From: Spinacia oleracea
Taxonomy: Eukaryota > Streptophyta > Magnoliopsida > Caryophyllales > Amaranthaceae
Assembly (NCBI RefSeq): GCF_020520425.1
Contig: NC_079487.1
Span: 7,177,501-7,241,500, forward strand
Direction of reading: 5' to 3'
Length of the DNA: 64,000 bases
A program made the translations under genes and the position numbers. The notes below the pieces were generated by a model. That model did no database searches. It was not told the origin of the DNA and saw only the letters and a list, made by a program, of their open reading frames with translations. Below, one piece after another: positions 22,586 through 34,808 of the stretch (position 1 is its first letter; the number at the start of each line of letters is the position of its first letter).

Positions 22586-25500
22586 AGTGAAGGAAATACT
22601 CGTGCTTGTAAGTAATCAAAATAGCCGAAGGGTGAAACGATCCTACCCCGCGTTTATTTCCCCATCAAGTTGGGACGACCTGAAAATCAGCATATTAATG
22701 TGAACGGGCAGAACCGCATAACGAATCTCGGCTCCCTCGGGATTTGGGACTAAGGATACCTTTTTTCGCCAATAGGGGGGTGCATACGCCGCGCATGTTG
22801 CCCACTCGGTACTTGTGCAGGTAGTACACCTATCCCGAACCCAATCGCTCGCTCATTAGGTCCCTCTCGCCTGCATGCCCCCTTGGCTTGCACTTGCGGG
22901 TTGACCTCTTGAGCGAAATTCGTCTGTTGAAGACACTACCTCGACCGGGGCATGTGTTGGATCTACGATAGAAGCGGTACCAAGCCAGGCGCAAATACTA
23001 CCCGTAGAAGCCTATCATAAACTACGTGACATATTTAAGTTTCAAATCCATGTTTGTAATGTAGTTATGTGTAGCGAACTATGTGACTATGTTATGATTG
23101 TGCGTACGAATAATGCTAGACAAATAATGATAGGAAACCAACGACCTTAAAAATTTCCCGAACATTCATGAACCAATTGGCCAAAGAGTTATACCAAAAT
23201 ACGTGTTCCGCAAGCCCGAACGATCGCCACAAAAATAAGCGACGCTCGGGATGGCCGTAACAAATCCCACAAACGCTGCACAACGCGCAAAGGACGTTAT
23301 AGGGCAAGCACGCAAATTTAAAGTCGCAAAAACAAAAGTAGACGAAAACTGAAAACGAGAACCAGCCAGGGACGCATTTTCAACGCCCCTGGCTGGGCGC
23401 CGGAATTTCTCACGCCCACTGCTGGGCGCTGAAGTTGCTGCCTGGCCTTTTGGTCAGGCACAGCAGCCTCGGTGCCCGCGCATAAAAAATATACGTAGCA
23501 AAAAAAAGAAACTTTTTGAAAATTGCTGCGAGGGCGTATGAAAGGCACTCGATTCTAAAAAGCGACTTGTGAAAAATAAAATAACTCTTTGTGTCGTTGT
23601 TACGCCTCCTACGACGACAATGCTCGGCACCAAAACCGAGCATGCTAATTAAACGACCTTGAATGTCACATGGGCAAAGAATTCAAAAAAAAATGGTGTT
23701 CGAATAAAGTCTTCAAAAAATAATGTTCAAATAAAAAGTAAATCCGAGTCTAGACTAGGCTATGCCAAAGTACAATCTAAATCCTAAGTCTTGGTTGTCT
23801 TATCCATAGAATCGGTCCTAATGCTTGGTGTCGTTCTGCAAATTAAAAGGTTAAACCATATTGAGTCTCCCTTTCTAACATTTAAATCAATAAAGCACCC
23901 ATATGTAATTGTCATCCCTTGCTAAGAGTCTACGGCCTCAATACTCTCTCTCACCAATAAAAAGAATATATTATAGTATTTGCAAAATGGAAACAGTCAC
24001 ATTTTGAAAATCATTCCCACATAGTCGCACAACCCCCAAAGTGAACCTAAGGTGTCAACACCATTGGCAAAGAAAAAAATTAATGGCCTCAAGGCTTATA
24101 ATCACATTGGGTCATGACTATCATAGTCCTCTCGAGTCACTCGCTCCTTGAAATACTACTAAGTATGGACTAAAAGATTTTCCATGAATGCAACATGACC
24201 AACCATGAAAATACCCAAATCGGCATACCATAAGGCTACCATTGGGGTAAAGCAATACACACTAAGAGAGAAGCCGCACTAATGATTCTAGTCTTGCAAA
24301 AATAAAAATTCGATCTCCCCAACTAACTACCTTGCCAACATTAAGCAAAATGGCGCCTGACAAGTGAACACCCAAGGGTTAAAATCTAAAGTGTCAACCA
24401 ACGAAAGTTATGGTCCAATTAGCCTAAGTCTGAGAGTCGCTTGGTCAAGTATTATAGGCTTACGCCATGTCATTATTTTGAGTCTAGGCCACCTCCTTGT
24501 ATTCATACACGGGTTATAATCAGAAAGATTAATGAAAGTATGAGTCTAAATCATAACTTCCAATTAAATCCCAGAAACTGGAATCTGAAAAGAAGCAAAA
24601 AATTATTTTCGATGTAATTCTTTCGTTAAAATTCAATAAGGTAAAAACAACATTTTGAATCTACGCTATTTGCACATTCTAAGAAACGACTAAACACGCT
24701 TGCAAAGTAAGACAATTTAAAGGTCCACCCTAGGCCAACAAAAATTAAAGGTCCACTCTAGGCCTACTAAAATTAAAGTTCCATTATAGGCCTACCAAAC
24801 GAGGCTCATTCAGTCTCGCCTCGTGACTCAAAGACCACAACCATCTACCTTTTAGCCCAAATAAAAAAAATTATGTTGAGGGGAGAAATCCCGAGCAAAA
24901 AGAAAAAAATAGAAAGAGAAAAGGGAGAGCGAAAAGAGCGAGCCATGAAATACTTAGCCCGTACCTCCCAAAGTGCGAAATTTACCCAAGTAAACGAAGG
25001 AAAAGAATTGAGTCAACCAATCCAAATCATGTCACAAAAACTACAAAAAATTCTACGATGTCTACCCTTTCCAATCCTTATATTCTTAGACGCCTTCGCT
25101 CTGGGCCCTTGTTCAGCTCATTTAGCCCATCCATGTTCTCATTGCCATAGCCCAAGAAACCATTACCTCGACTCTTATTCTTGAACTTGTTGTCAACCGC
25201 AAACCACGCACGACCATTGACGCATGCGTCATACACATTATTTCCAAAACCTGCTCTTATACCACCATTAGCATAATGACCATATAACTTGTGTGGATAC
25301 ATCCTGTTGATATACCCTTAAGCCGTCCCCATACTACTCATTGGCCTTGATTGATGTAAACGCGTGACACTAGCTTGAGGCTGCAAATTGTGAGTCCTAG
25401 CAGATATAATCCTCATGCTTGACCAATGCCTATACAAATTATCCTATCTCATTCAACCCATCTTTCAAACCGTCTTGAGTCACGAATAAAAAAGGAAGAC

Positions 25501-28500
25501 AAATGAAAAGTACAAAAAAATATATATAAATAATAAATAATAAAAAAGCAAACTTTGCAAAGAGCCTTTAAAAGTTCGTCTAAAAAGAAAAAGAAGCATT
25601 TAGCGCACCAAAAAAGATCATTCCAGAAGTCATTCTCAGCGCCCATAGCTGGGCGCCGAAATCTTTAGCGCCCCAGCCTGGGCGCTGATTCTCTCTGCTT
25701 GCTAAAATTTGTCCAGAAGTGCTCGTCATTTTATCCGCACATGCACGGAAAAATAACGAACACTTGGAGGGGTACAACACGTATTCAGACATACGTACCA
25801 CCAAAGAAATACATGCACTCAATCAAAAAATATATAAAACAAATTTTTTGGCTTACGGCAAGGCAGCAGATTTAAATAATAATAAACTTCACTTATTCTA
25901 CCATTTTAAATAATATGTTTCCATCTCAGAACATACTTATCGAATTCGGCATTCTGAGAAACCATTTTCTAGGCTAAGAACTACGCAAGACCTGATTCCA
26001 AATTAAATCTATTTAAGGCGGATACGTAGGCAATCCATGATTCGGTCCAACCAATTTGCAAAAATATTAAAGCCTATAGAAAAACAAGAATAAAAAATAG
26101 AAGTCCCTTATTGAAATTTAATTACTTGCAATCCAAGTTGAAAGAAAAATTTAAATCAAAGGAAGAATCCAAGTCATCAAAATGCCAAAATGAGCACACA
26201 TCGAAAAATAATAAAGGGCACGTACCCTTGCCAGAAGGAGCACTCACACTTCTAGGCACTTAGCCAAGACTCAAAAAGATCGCTTTGCCTCAATTGAATG
26301 GGGGCTAGCGCAAGCGTCCATGACCTCTAAAGTATTCAACTTGACCCTCCCTAAAGCGAACTAACTTACTTAAAAACTTTCTTTCACCACTAGACATAGT
26401 CGTTCGCTTAAAGACCTTCTTTCACCCCTAGACACAGTCATAATCGCCAACAAGTAGTAAAGGCAGTAAGCTTGCAATAAAGAGAATTGTTCTACGGCAT
26501 TGCCCCATCGTTCCTTCGAACTCAGGGCACCCGTTCATGGTAACTCAAATGCTTGCGAATCCCCTTTGAAAAAAAAACAGACATTATCAACAGGACTTGG
26601 CACTTAACCAAGGCTCACCCTACTTAGACATATGACACGGGCATCTAAAATCGAAATCTAAAAACATCATTAATGGGAAGACATAATAGCAACTGGGGGC
26701 TAAAAATTGAAATGAAAGAGCTAGGGAAAGAACTAGGTATACCTTGACCTTTTGTGCAGACATACACCAAGTAAATCTAAGTCGATTTGAAAACGGTTTA
26801 TATTCCTGCAATTCTGGAAAAGATGGCCCTAAGAGCCTAAAGCATATGCCAAACGGGCACAAGTGTATCTTGACGCCTGCACCCTGGCTTCCAGCAAATC
26901 CTAAGACAGCATTCCAAAAATCGTAACAGTATTTTGATTCACTCATGTAATCCTGTACGAACCCTTCTATAAGTCAACCTACTTAGGACACCTCGGATTG
27001 TACACAATAGGACTCGGATTTTAAATAATTTTCAAATGATTTTTAAAGACTTTTTCGGACAAATAAAGTGTCGTTGGTTTAAGCTTAGTGTGCGTCCATC
27101 TCAACGTTGCAAGTGAGTCAAAAAGATTTTTAAATATGATTATGGGTAAAGAAAGACACCTAGCTTTTAGTCAAGGCACACTTCAACATGTGACTACCTT
27201 GACCATGGCAATGTCACACAATACGACATTTACAAGAGAAGTAGCAAATCACTACTCGAACATACCCCGCACTAAACGAGTCTGGTTCAAACTATTCATG
27301 ATCCGTGTCACCATGAATGCATAAAAACGTATGCAAAGCATTATAGCACCAAGCCAATCCCGTAGCTACAATTGGGGGCTTGAGAAAAACACTCTAAAAA
27401 TGCTCGAAATGACGATTTTATCGCAAATTCTCGACGCTAATGCTATACATGTCATAGGGGCTCAATCCTAAGCTTTAATCGTGCAAAACTAACCTTAGAA
27501 TGGCTACAACCCCTCCCAAATTCTAAACGCTACTTAGAATATATAAAGTCACCCCACTAACAAGGGTAACTGAAAATCGCGAGTCACCAAAACTCCGATC
27601 AAACTACTGCACATAACGCTCGCCCTATAAAGCGCCCGTTACACAGTCTACATCGTTCCAAAGCGAAAGAAAAAAAAAATCAAAAAAACTGTCAAAGTTC
27701 TGCCCAGAAATCATTTTCAACGCCCAGAGCTGGGCGCCGATATCTTTAACGCCCCAGCCTGGGCGCTGAATATCTCTGCTTGCTAAATCTTGCCCTGATA
27801 TAAAAACAAGAAAGAAACACCTATGAATCCTCGCATCGAACGAAGTAATAAGCCGTGCAAACCCACGCAGAAGGTGCTACACTTATTCGAGCACCTGAAC
27901 AAGGCATGATGAAATACTCCAATGCAAATGATATCCCAACACCCGGAAGAATGTTCTAAGACACGCCGTTAGGCCACACAAGCCTACGTCGCACCATAAG
28001 TTCAACCGTCCCACGGTACAAGTCTAAAAGAAGAGTAAGGCATGTTGCACTAATGTAGGCACGACCAAGAGCACGTGTAAAAGAGGCAAAGACTACTTAT
28101 CGCCCAAATTCAAAATGCAAGCCACACGACTTCTACATTAAGGATTAAAGGTAGCAAAATATTACCTACCACGGAAGGGATAGCTCGCACCTACACGAGC
28201 GGAACCCCAAGGCATCTTTCTCGAAAGAACCTACAAAAATCGTACGCCAAAAGGAAGCATCCCAACATGCATACTTGGGAGCTCCAAGCTACGAAACGAC
28301 CATAGCAAAATAAAAAAAATCTCGAAGCAAATGTTTGAACAATCGAAAGGGCACGATGTTTGAGCCCACTTCATGAATGGGCCTGAACCCTATCAAGCTT
28401 CTAAGCAAACTATTCAAAATCAGTCGTTGCTCAAAAAAAAAATCAAACAATTCAAGCAATCTGATTAATGGACCGCACACAACGGCCATTCTATGAACGC

Positions 28501-29480
28501 TCGTTCGCACATACATATCATCATTCACGAACACGTTCAAAAAAATATAAGAGCGATCAAAGTCTTACACCTCAAGGTATGTTCCTCGGGCCATATAGAC
28601 CCGCCCAACTATCGCAATAACTGTACGCCTTAAGAGCAACAGTTCCTTAAAATAATTGCCCCAAAGGAACAAGCACCGTAGTCCACCAATCGGCTACGGC
28701 TTCTCAAGAAAATCATCACGTTCTAAAAAAAAGAAAAAAAAGAAGAGAGAATACATAGAACTCCCAAGTGAAATAAGCGAATGAACAAGAGGCCAACTAT
28801 GTCATCAAGAAACCTCGCCAGAAATTATTTTCAGCGCCTAGCGCTGGGCGCCGAAATCTTTAACGCCCAGGCTTGGGCGCCGAAAATGATCACAGACCCA
28901 AAAAAAAAACAGCTCTGACTTCTATAGGGCCCTGCCATATTCATTCGACTTTAAAATTGCCGAAAGTCGCACCTCACGGCTTTGTTAAAAGTAGCACGCC
29001 ACTACAAAGATCGCTCGCACTTACGAGCGCAATCCCAAACACGATCAAGGACATTACGAAATGCGTATCCCCAAGGAACCTCTTCAACAAGAAATGACCG
29101 TCAAGCACGAATTCTTAGGGGCTCGAAAGAAAATATAGAGTATACAAAGTTAAAAACAATATTCCCAGACTACGCTATACGAAGTCCCGTGTTTGGATGT
29201 CTCAAAAAATAAAAAATAAACCGGTTTACGACCTCAAGACAAAGGTCGCCGTTGATACCTATACATAGTCCCCTAATCAAGGACCCAGGTAGTGGCAAAA
29301 TTGAGCCGTAAGGACTAACTCAAAACCATAAAGATGATGACCATAAGACAATGGTCCGTCTAAGCATGTTGTCAACCCACATTCAGGTTGCAACTAAATC
29401 CGAGCATCCCTCGAAAGAATTCGCTCCTGCAAGAATAAATGAAAAAAAATTCTCAAAAGAAATCACAAGAAAAGAAATGA
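22586..29480. other. LARD interior without coding function
   Basis: Apart from the ECT fragment and the GC palindromes I see no protein. The region is rich in phrases common to non-autonomous Tat/Ogre interiors (TTGGGGGCTAGCG-like words). Open frames of 60-110 codons occur on both strands, but none has a recognisable motif or consistent composition, so none is annotated. Confidence 0.6.
25078..25425 (-). pseudogene. Captured fragment of an ECT (YTH-domain m6A reader) gene
   Basis: Minus-strand translation reads SSMRIISARTHNLQPQ, RLHQSRPMSSMGTA, a stop, then GYINRMYPHKLYGHYANGG, VNGRAWFAVDNKF and GYGNENMDGLNELNKGPERR. This is the conserved Tyr/Gly/Asn-rich stretch just upstream of the YTH domain in plant EVOLUTIONARILY CONSERVED C-TERMINAL REGION proteins, where GFFGYGNENMDGLNELNRGP-like text is characteristic. 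The YTH domain itself is not recognisable beyond 25078. One in-frame TAA (25320-25318), consistent with CAA to TAA, and loss of both ends make it a pseudogene. It lies in the interior of the LARD in antisense orientation to the element, so it was probably taken up by reverse transcription or recombination. Confidence 0.7.
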
Positions 29481-29489
29481 AATAGGGAC

Positions 29490-29990
29490 TTGCCCACCTC
29501 AATCGGACAAGATCGCGGCACACGAATCCCAAATCGAAAAGACGAATTCAGGTTCGCTCACCTCCAGCGAGCGGGGCGTGCACCCTTAGCGGACAGGGCT
29601 CGCCCACCTTCAGCGGGCGGGGTCTGCGTCACTAGCCGCGCAGGTCCTCAGTTTTCGAAAAATAAAGTCTTCAAATTTAAAATAGGCTCGCCCTCTTCAG
29701 CTAGCGGGGTCTACGTCACAAACCACGTAGGTCCTTATTTTCAAAAAGCACAAACAAATTTCAAAACAAATTCGTCCACTTCTATCGGACGGGGTGTCCA
29801 CCCTTAGCGGACATGCTCGCCATCTTTAGCCGGCGGGTTCTACGCCACAAACCGCGTAGGTCCTTATTTTCAAATTTCAAAAACAGATTCGTCCACTTCT
29901 ATCGGACGAGGTGTCCACCCTTAGCGGACAGGCTCGCCATCTTTAGCCGTCGGGGTCTGCGCCATTAAACCGCGCAGGTCCTTAGTCGCT
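29490..29990 (+). repeat. Tandem array of ~120-bp GC-rich units
   Basis: Repeats of TTCGTCCACTTCTATCGGAC, GTGTCCACCCTTAGCGGACA, GCTCGCCATCTTTAGCCGGC and GGTCTGCGYCA..CCGCGYAGGTCCT, separated by AT-rich TTTTCAAATTTCAAAA spacers. Three to four imperfect units. Lies in the 3' part of the LARD interior. Confidence 0.75.
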
Positions 29991-30008
29991 GCAGCGATAA
30001 CTTTCGCT

Positions 30009-30340
30009 GGATTTTCCTTCGTTTTACGTCCTATAAAAACAAGGGTGCTGGATTATCCTTCGTTTTACGTCCTATAAAAACAAGGGTGCTGGATTTTCCT
30101 TCGTTTTACGTCCTATGAAAACAAGGGTGCTGGATTTTCCTTCGTTTTACGTCCTATAAAAACAAGGGTGCTGGATTTTCCTTCGTTTTACGTCCTATAA
30201 AAACAAGGGTGCTGGATTTTGCTTCGTTTTACGTCCTATAAAAACAAGGGTGCTGGATTTTCCTTCGTTTTACGTCCTATAAAAACTAGGGTGCTGGATT
30301 TTCCTTCGTTTTACGTCCTATAAAAACAAGGGGGTTTTCT
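30009..30340 (+). repeat. 41-bp tandem repeat, about eight copies
   Basis: Unit: GCTGGATTTTCCTTCGTTTT followed by ACGTCCTATAAAAACAAGGGT. Copies are almost identical (occasional TTTTGC or AACTAGG variants), so the array is recently expanded. It stands about 380 bp before the right LTR. Confidence 0.9.
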
Positions 30341-30718
30341 CGTTTAACTAGCCTTGAAAATGAGAATTTTTATAAACATTTTACCTCGTGATTGGGCTTG
30401 GCCAGGCCCAATTACACTTTATAGCTTTGATTTCGAAAAACTCTGTAGCTACTCCCAATGACAAAGTGAGGGAGTTTCTGCGCACCTTTAGATCCTTCCA
30501 ATGACAAAGTGAGGAAGTTTCTATACTATTCGTTGACAAATCCCAATGACACGTGAGGGATATGTCGACACTTCAAGTGATGACCCTTAAGTCAAATGTT
30601 ATCACTCGGGGGCTCGTGAGACCCTCGCCAAAACAGGTCACCATGGCTTGTGCGACGCACTCCGTCTAATACTTTGACCATCGTCTTATTCCAAGACTCA
30701 GTCAAAGTGGGGGCTAAC

Positions 30719-32179
30719 TGTAGACACCTACTTTTGTCCCCATTCCCGAAAGGGAAGGTTCGATGATGAAAACGTAAATCTCCACTTGACAACGCATCTC
30801 CTATAAAATAACGAATCTCAATTCCCCTTTTCATTTCACCCGAAACCTGCTATTTACGGAAACCTGCTAAAAATAGTAACTGCAGTAAAGGGTAGTTGCT
30901 AAAAATAGTAAGAATAAAAAGATAGAAACCTGTCAGAATTAGGTGTTGCACTCCAACATAAATCCTAAAAGAGATAGAAATTGTAAAAGGAATTCTATTC
31001 CTATCGCAGTTCGATAAAAGAGTTAACGTATTAATTAAACTCATAACGAACCTAGAGTTCGTAAAGGGCCCAGACGCATTCCGTCGTAAATTGATACGCA
31101 CCAAATAACTCGTATTAAGTCTCTTAATGAACTCCGTACTCTAGAGTCCAATCTGACAAAGAATTCTGCCAGACCCTATTTTCAACGCCCAGCCCTGGGC
31201 GCCGAAATCTTTGACGCCCAGAGTTGGGCGCCGAAAATACCTGGGACGGATTCTTTTCCTAATCCATTTCGTATTCAAATTCCTGAAAAAGTATCTTTCT
31301 ACGCCACTTTTTCCTATAAATAGACCCCTAAGTTCGACGTGAAAAGAACACACACAACACATAATTATATTCTGAGTATTGACTCCAACCCTTAGCCTAA
31401 GCCTCACGCTGCGAAACTGTTCACGCGTTCTGTCGCAATCGATCCATAAATCGAACAGAACGTATCCTGTCCCATAATTGAGATTCGTTAAATAAAAAGG
31501 AGAAATAGCAAAGTCAAAGTGGTTAGTTTTCTGAGAACCGTGACGCACCTCTCAAGGGTGCGTCGTAATGTGTCCCTTTTCGATGATTTAACTGCTTTCC
31601 TCGCCCTTTTGTTGAACTGTTAAACTAACCTAATATAATTGTTCTATCACGCCTAACAAATATAATATTTTGGGAAATTGGATTATCATGCTAGGTCCCT
31701 TAATACTATTTAAATCAGATAATCACGATCGATCTAGTATTATATGTTGCATATTGCTAAAATCAACTCAGATTAGTTTAATAGTTAACGCATGTCCCTT
31801 CAATTATTTATGCTGAGCTAGTAAGGATATCCTGCCTCTGGAGTTATCGACGAGCGAAGTACTCCTCTCGGTAGTTACAGTCCCCCGAACCCTCAATCTC
31901 TACCTTGCGGGTGTATGTTGAGAGATCCCCACACCAGGGATCACAAGGGAACCTACGGCCGTCGTGGTCAAACATAATTGCACTCCCTTTATGTCACGAT
32001 AACCGGGTTTTGTCATTTTTTCTCATTGTCGTTAAAAACTGAATGGCGACTCCTATATTACTAGTCAATTGGGTGTATACTCACAGGAAATCCAATTACA
32101 CTTGATTGAATAAAAGAATCGTCACACCCACGAGGGACGAGGTCACGCATTAGCCTCGTGCTTTTTCGACCCCCTCACA
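30719..32179 (+). repeat. Right LTR of the LARD
   Basis: Starts TGTAGACACCTACTTTTGTC after the purine tract AAAGTGGGGGC and ends ...CCCCCTCACA. A TATA box TATAAATA is at 31315-31322. Differs from the left LTR at a few dozen positions at most by eye, so the insertion is fairly young. Confidence 0.88.
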
Positions 32180-33047
32180 CATACCATCGGCACACTTCCG
32201 ATACAAATGTGGATCATCCCAAAAATACCGCTTAGCATCATGGTAGAATCTCTTACGTTGTTGATATGTCAACTCCGGAGGATGGGAGCCACCAACTCAA
32301 TAGTTTGCAAAGTCCGCATACCATGGGGATTGAGTAGACACAGAGAGTAGATGATCGTCAGGAAACAAATCATTGATAGGCCCGTCTGTGCTAGATTGAA
32401 ATTTCAACCAAGAGAGATGATCTGCAACAACATTCTCAGCACCCTTCTTATCCCGAATCTCCAAATCAAACTCCTGGAGAAGAAGAATCCATCGAATAAG
32501 TCTCGGTTTGGCCTCTTTCTTGGCCAATAAATACTTCAAAGCGGCATGATCAGTGTGTATAATGACTTTTGAACCAACAAGATACGTTCGAAATTTTTCA
32601 AGAGCATAAACAACCGCAATGAGCTCTTTCTCAGTAGTAGCATAATTCATCTGAGCTCCATCCAAGGTTTTGCTCGCATAATAGATGGCATGCAACACCT
32701 TGTTCTTTCTTTAGCCAAGCACTGCCCCAACAGCATAATCACTCGCATCACACATAATTTCGAACGGCAAATCCCAATCCGGAGGCTGAATGATTGGAGC
32801 AGTTATCAGTGCTTTCTTAATCCTATCAAAAGACTCCAAACAAGCATCACTGAACTCAAATGTGGCATCCTTGAGAAATAATTGCGTGAGGGGTTTCGCA
32901 ATTTTAGAAAAATCTTTTATGAAACGGCGATAGAAACCTGCATGACCGAGTAAACTCCTCACTCCCTTGACATTCACGGGAGGGGGAAGTTTCTCAATCA
33001 CCTCAACTTTTGCTCGGTCAACTTGGATGCCACGCTCAGAAATAAAT
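32180..33047 (-). pseudogene. Athila pol: end of RT and RNase H
   Basis: In one minus-strand frame: IEKLPPPVNVKGVRSLLGH, FEIMCDASDYAVGAVLG, a stop (TAA at 32713-32711, probably from CAA), then [37 protein letters not shown] and [19 protein letters not shown]. These are the RT thumb and the RNase H catalytic D, E and D motifs of gypsy pol. Past the stop of the second piece the frame-related text TYQQRKRFYHDAKRYFWDDP and YRKCADGM continues to the insertion point at 32180, where integrase would follow. A 1-nt shift near 33042-33048 separates this part from the upstream RT. Confidence 0.85.
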
Positions 33048-34808
33048 GACCAAGTACCACTCCTTCATTGACCATGAAGTGGCACTTTTCCCAGTTCAAT
33101 ACCAAATTCACTTCAGAACAACGTTTAAGAACTTTAGAAAGATTATGCAAACACACATCAAAGTCAGAACCATAAACACTAAAATCATCCATAAATACCT
33201 CCATGATATCCTCGATGAAGTCAGAAAAAATGGCCATCATACACCTTTGAAATGTAGCAGGGGCGTTGCACAAACCAAACGGCATTCTGCGGTATGCAAA
33301 AGTTCCATAAGGACAAGTGAACGTCGTTTTCTCCTGGTCGTTTGGGTGAATGGGAATCTGAAAGAAACCTGGATATCCATCCAAATAACAGAAAAAGTTG
33401 TGTTTTGCTAATCTTTCTAGCATCTGATCAATAAAGGGGAGGGGAAAATGATCCTTCAAGGTGGCCGTATTCAACATTCGATAATCTATACACATACGCC
33501 AACCTGTAACAACACGAGTAGGGATAAGCTCATCCTTATCATTCTTAACAACCGTTGTCCCCCCTTTCTTGGGAACGACTTGCACCGGACTCACCCATTT
33601 AGAATCTGAAATGGGATAGATGATGCCCACGTCAAGTAGTTTCACTACCTCTTTTCTCACCACATCTTGCATATTAAGATTCAAACGACGTTGTGGCTGG
33701 ATGCGAGGGCGGTGATCTGCTTCCAAATTAATTCTATGCATACAAAAGTCAGGACTAATGCCCTTGAGATCGTCAATGCTATACCCGATTGCCTTTTTGT
33801 GCATACGGAGCACGGTCAGAAGCTTAGAAAGCTGGCTATTGTCGAGTGCAGCATTAACGATCACAGGAAAATCCTCATTATCATCAAGAAATGCATATTT
33901 AAGGTGAGATGGTAATGGTTTTAGTTCTACCTTCTTTACCCGTGGCTCGGAAATAGAGCATACAGTTTCCAATACCTCAAAACCATCGACCTTCTCAGCT
34001 TCAATTCCATCTAAATCCGAGATCAAGGAATCAATCTCACAATCTCCTTCTCCTTTCTGGGCTTTTAAGGTGAGAGTCGCCAGCAATAGATCATCATACA
34101 ACATTCTAGGAATATTGTCTAGAGAAATCTCTTCTGCAATATCAGTCCTGCAACAAGTATTCTCAAGCATAGGAGACTTCACAACATTGGTTAGATTAAA
34201 AGTAACAGTATCATCAGCCACACTCAAAGTAAGAGACCCAGACTTGACATCAATAACAGCACCTGCAGTACATAAAAACGGCCTTCCAAAAATTATGGGA
34301 ATTTGACTATCCTCCTCCATATCTAGCACCACAAAATCAACAGGAATGTAGAATTTCCCCACCCGGACAGGAACATCCTCCAAAATACCTAAAGGATATT
34401 TTATAGAACGATCTGCCATTTGCAAAGTGATTTGTGTGCATTTTAGTTTTCCCATATTCAACCTATTACAGACAGAAAGGGGCATGACAGACACACTTGC
34501 ACCTAAATCACATAATGCTTTATCAATGAACAATGCACCTACATGACAGGGGATGGAAAAACTACCCGTATCCTTAAGTTCGGGTGGAGTCTTATTTTGC
34601 AATATGGCACTACACTCTTCAGTTAGAGCGACTCTCTCCACACCACCATAATCCCTATTTTTAGTGATCATCTCTTTCAAAAATTTTGCATAAACAGGAA
34701 CTTGAGATATTAAATCAGTAAAAGGGACCGTTACCTCAAGATTCTTGACCATTCCCAAGAACTTACCAAGCTGTTGATCGACCTTAGTTTTCTGATTCTC
34801 GTGAGGGA
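32998..34808 (-). pseudogene. Athila pol: aspartic protease and reverse transcriptase
   Basis: From the copia junction at 34808 the frame reads ENQKTKVDQQLGKFLGMVKN, the conserved region ahead of Athila protease. The protease active site is CDLGASVSVMP (DLGA in place of the usual DTGA/DSGA-type triad, around residue 112 of the open frame). RT follows with KWVSPVQVVPKKGG, WRMCIDYRMLN, CYLDGYPGFFQIPIHP, RRMPFGLCNAPATFQRCMM and the catalytic FMDDFSVYG (about residues 550-553). The frame breaks just after VVLGHL by a 1-nt insertion in a T run near 33042-33048. The first dozen or so codons of the open frame above 34808 come from the inserted copia LTR. Confidence 0.88.

Larger units (their letters stand above)
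21571..31232. repeat. Six paired GCCCAG..CTGGGCGC palindromes dispersed through the LARD
   Basis: Each copy is a pair of GC-rich dyads of the form CGCCCAGNNCTGGGCGCCGAA joined by ATCTTTRACG or similar. Positions: 21571-21620 (left LTR), 23383-23430, 25639-25687, 27721-27769, 28833-28882 (interior), and 31185-31232 (right LTR). The context CCAGAA...ATTTTCA before each pair is also kept, so the repeated unit is about 75-90 bp. The sequence between copies is unrelated, so this is a dispersed, not tandem, repeat. Confidence 0.85.
21104..32179 (+). mobile_element. Non-autonomous Tat/Ogre-type LTR retrotransposon (LARD), 11 kb
   Basis: Two nearly identical LTRs (21104-22565 and 30719-32179, about 1.46 kb) flank an 8.15-kb interior. 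One base after the left LTR is TGGCGACTCCGCTGGGGA, complementary to the 3' end expected for a plant tRNA-Arg beginning GACUCCG, the primer type reported for Ogre/Tat elements. A purine tract AAAGTGGGGGC precedes the right LTR. No gag, protease, RT or integrase can be read in the interior, so it must be mobilised in trans. The interior holds GC palindromes, tandem arrays and a captured ECT gene fragment. It is inserted in the Athila pol between RNase H and integrase. A clean target duplication is not visible. Confidence 0.85.

Noticed and set aside
30009..30340. Regular repeats that superficially recall a CRISPR array
   Set aside because: Units are contiguous 41-bp tandem copies with no unique spacers, inside a plant LTR element.
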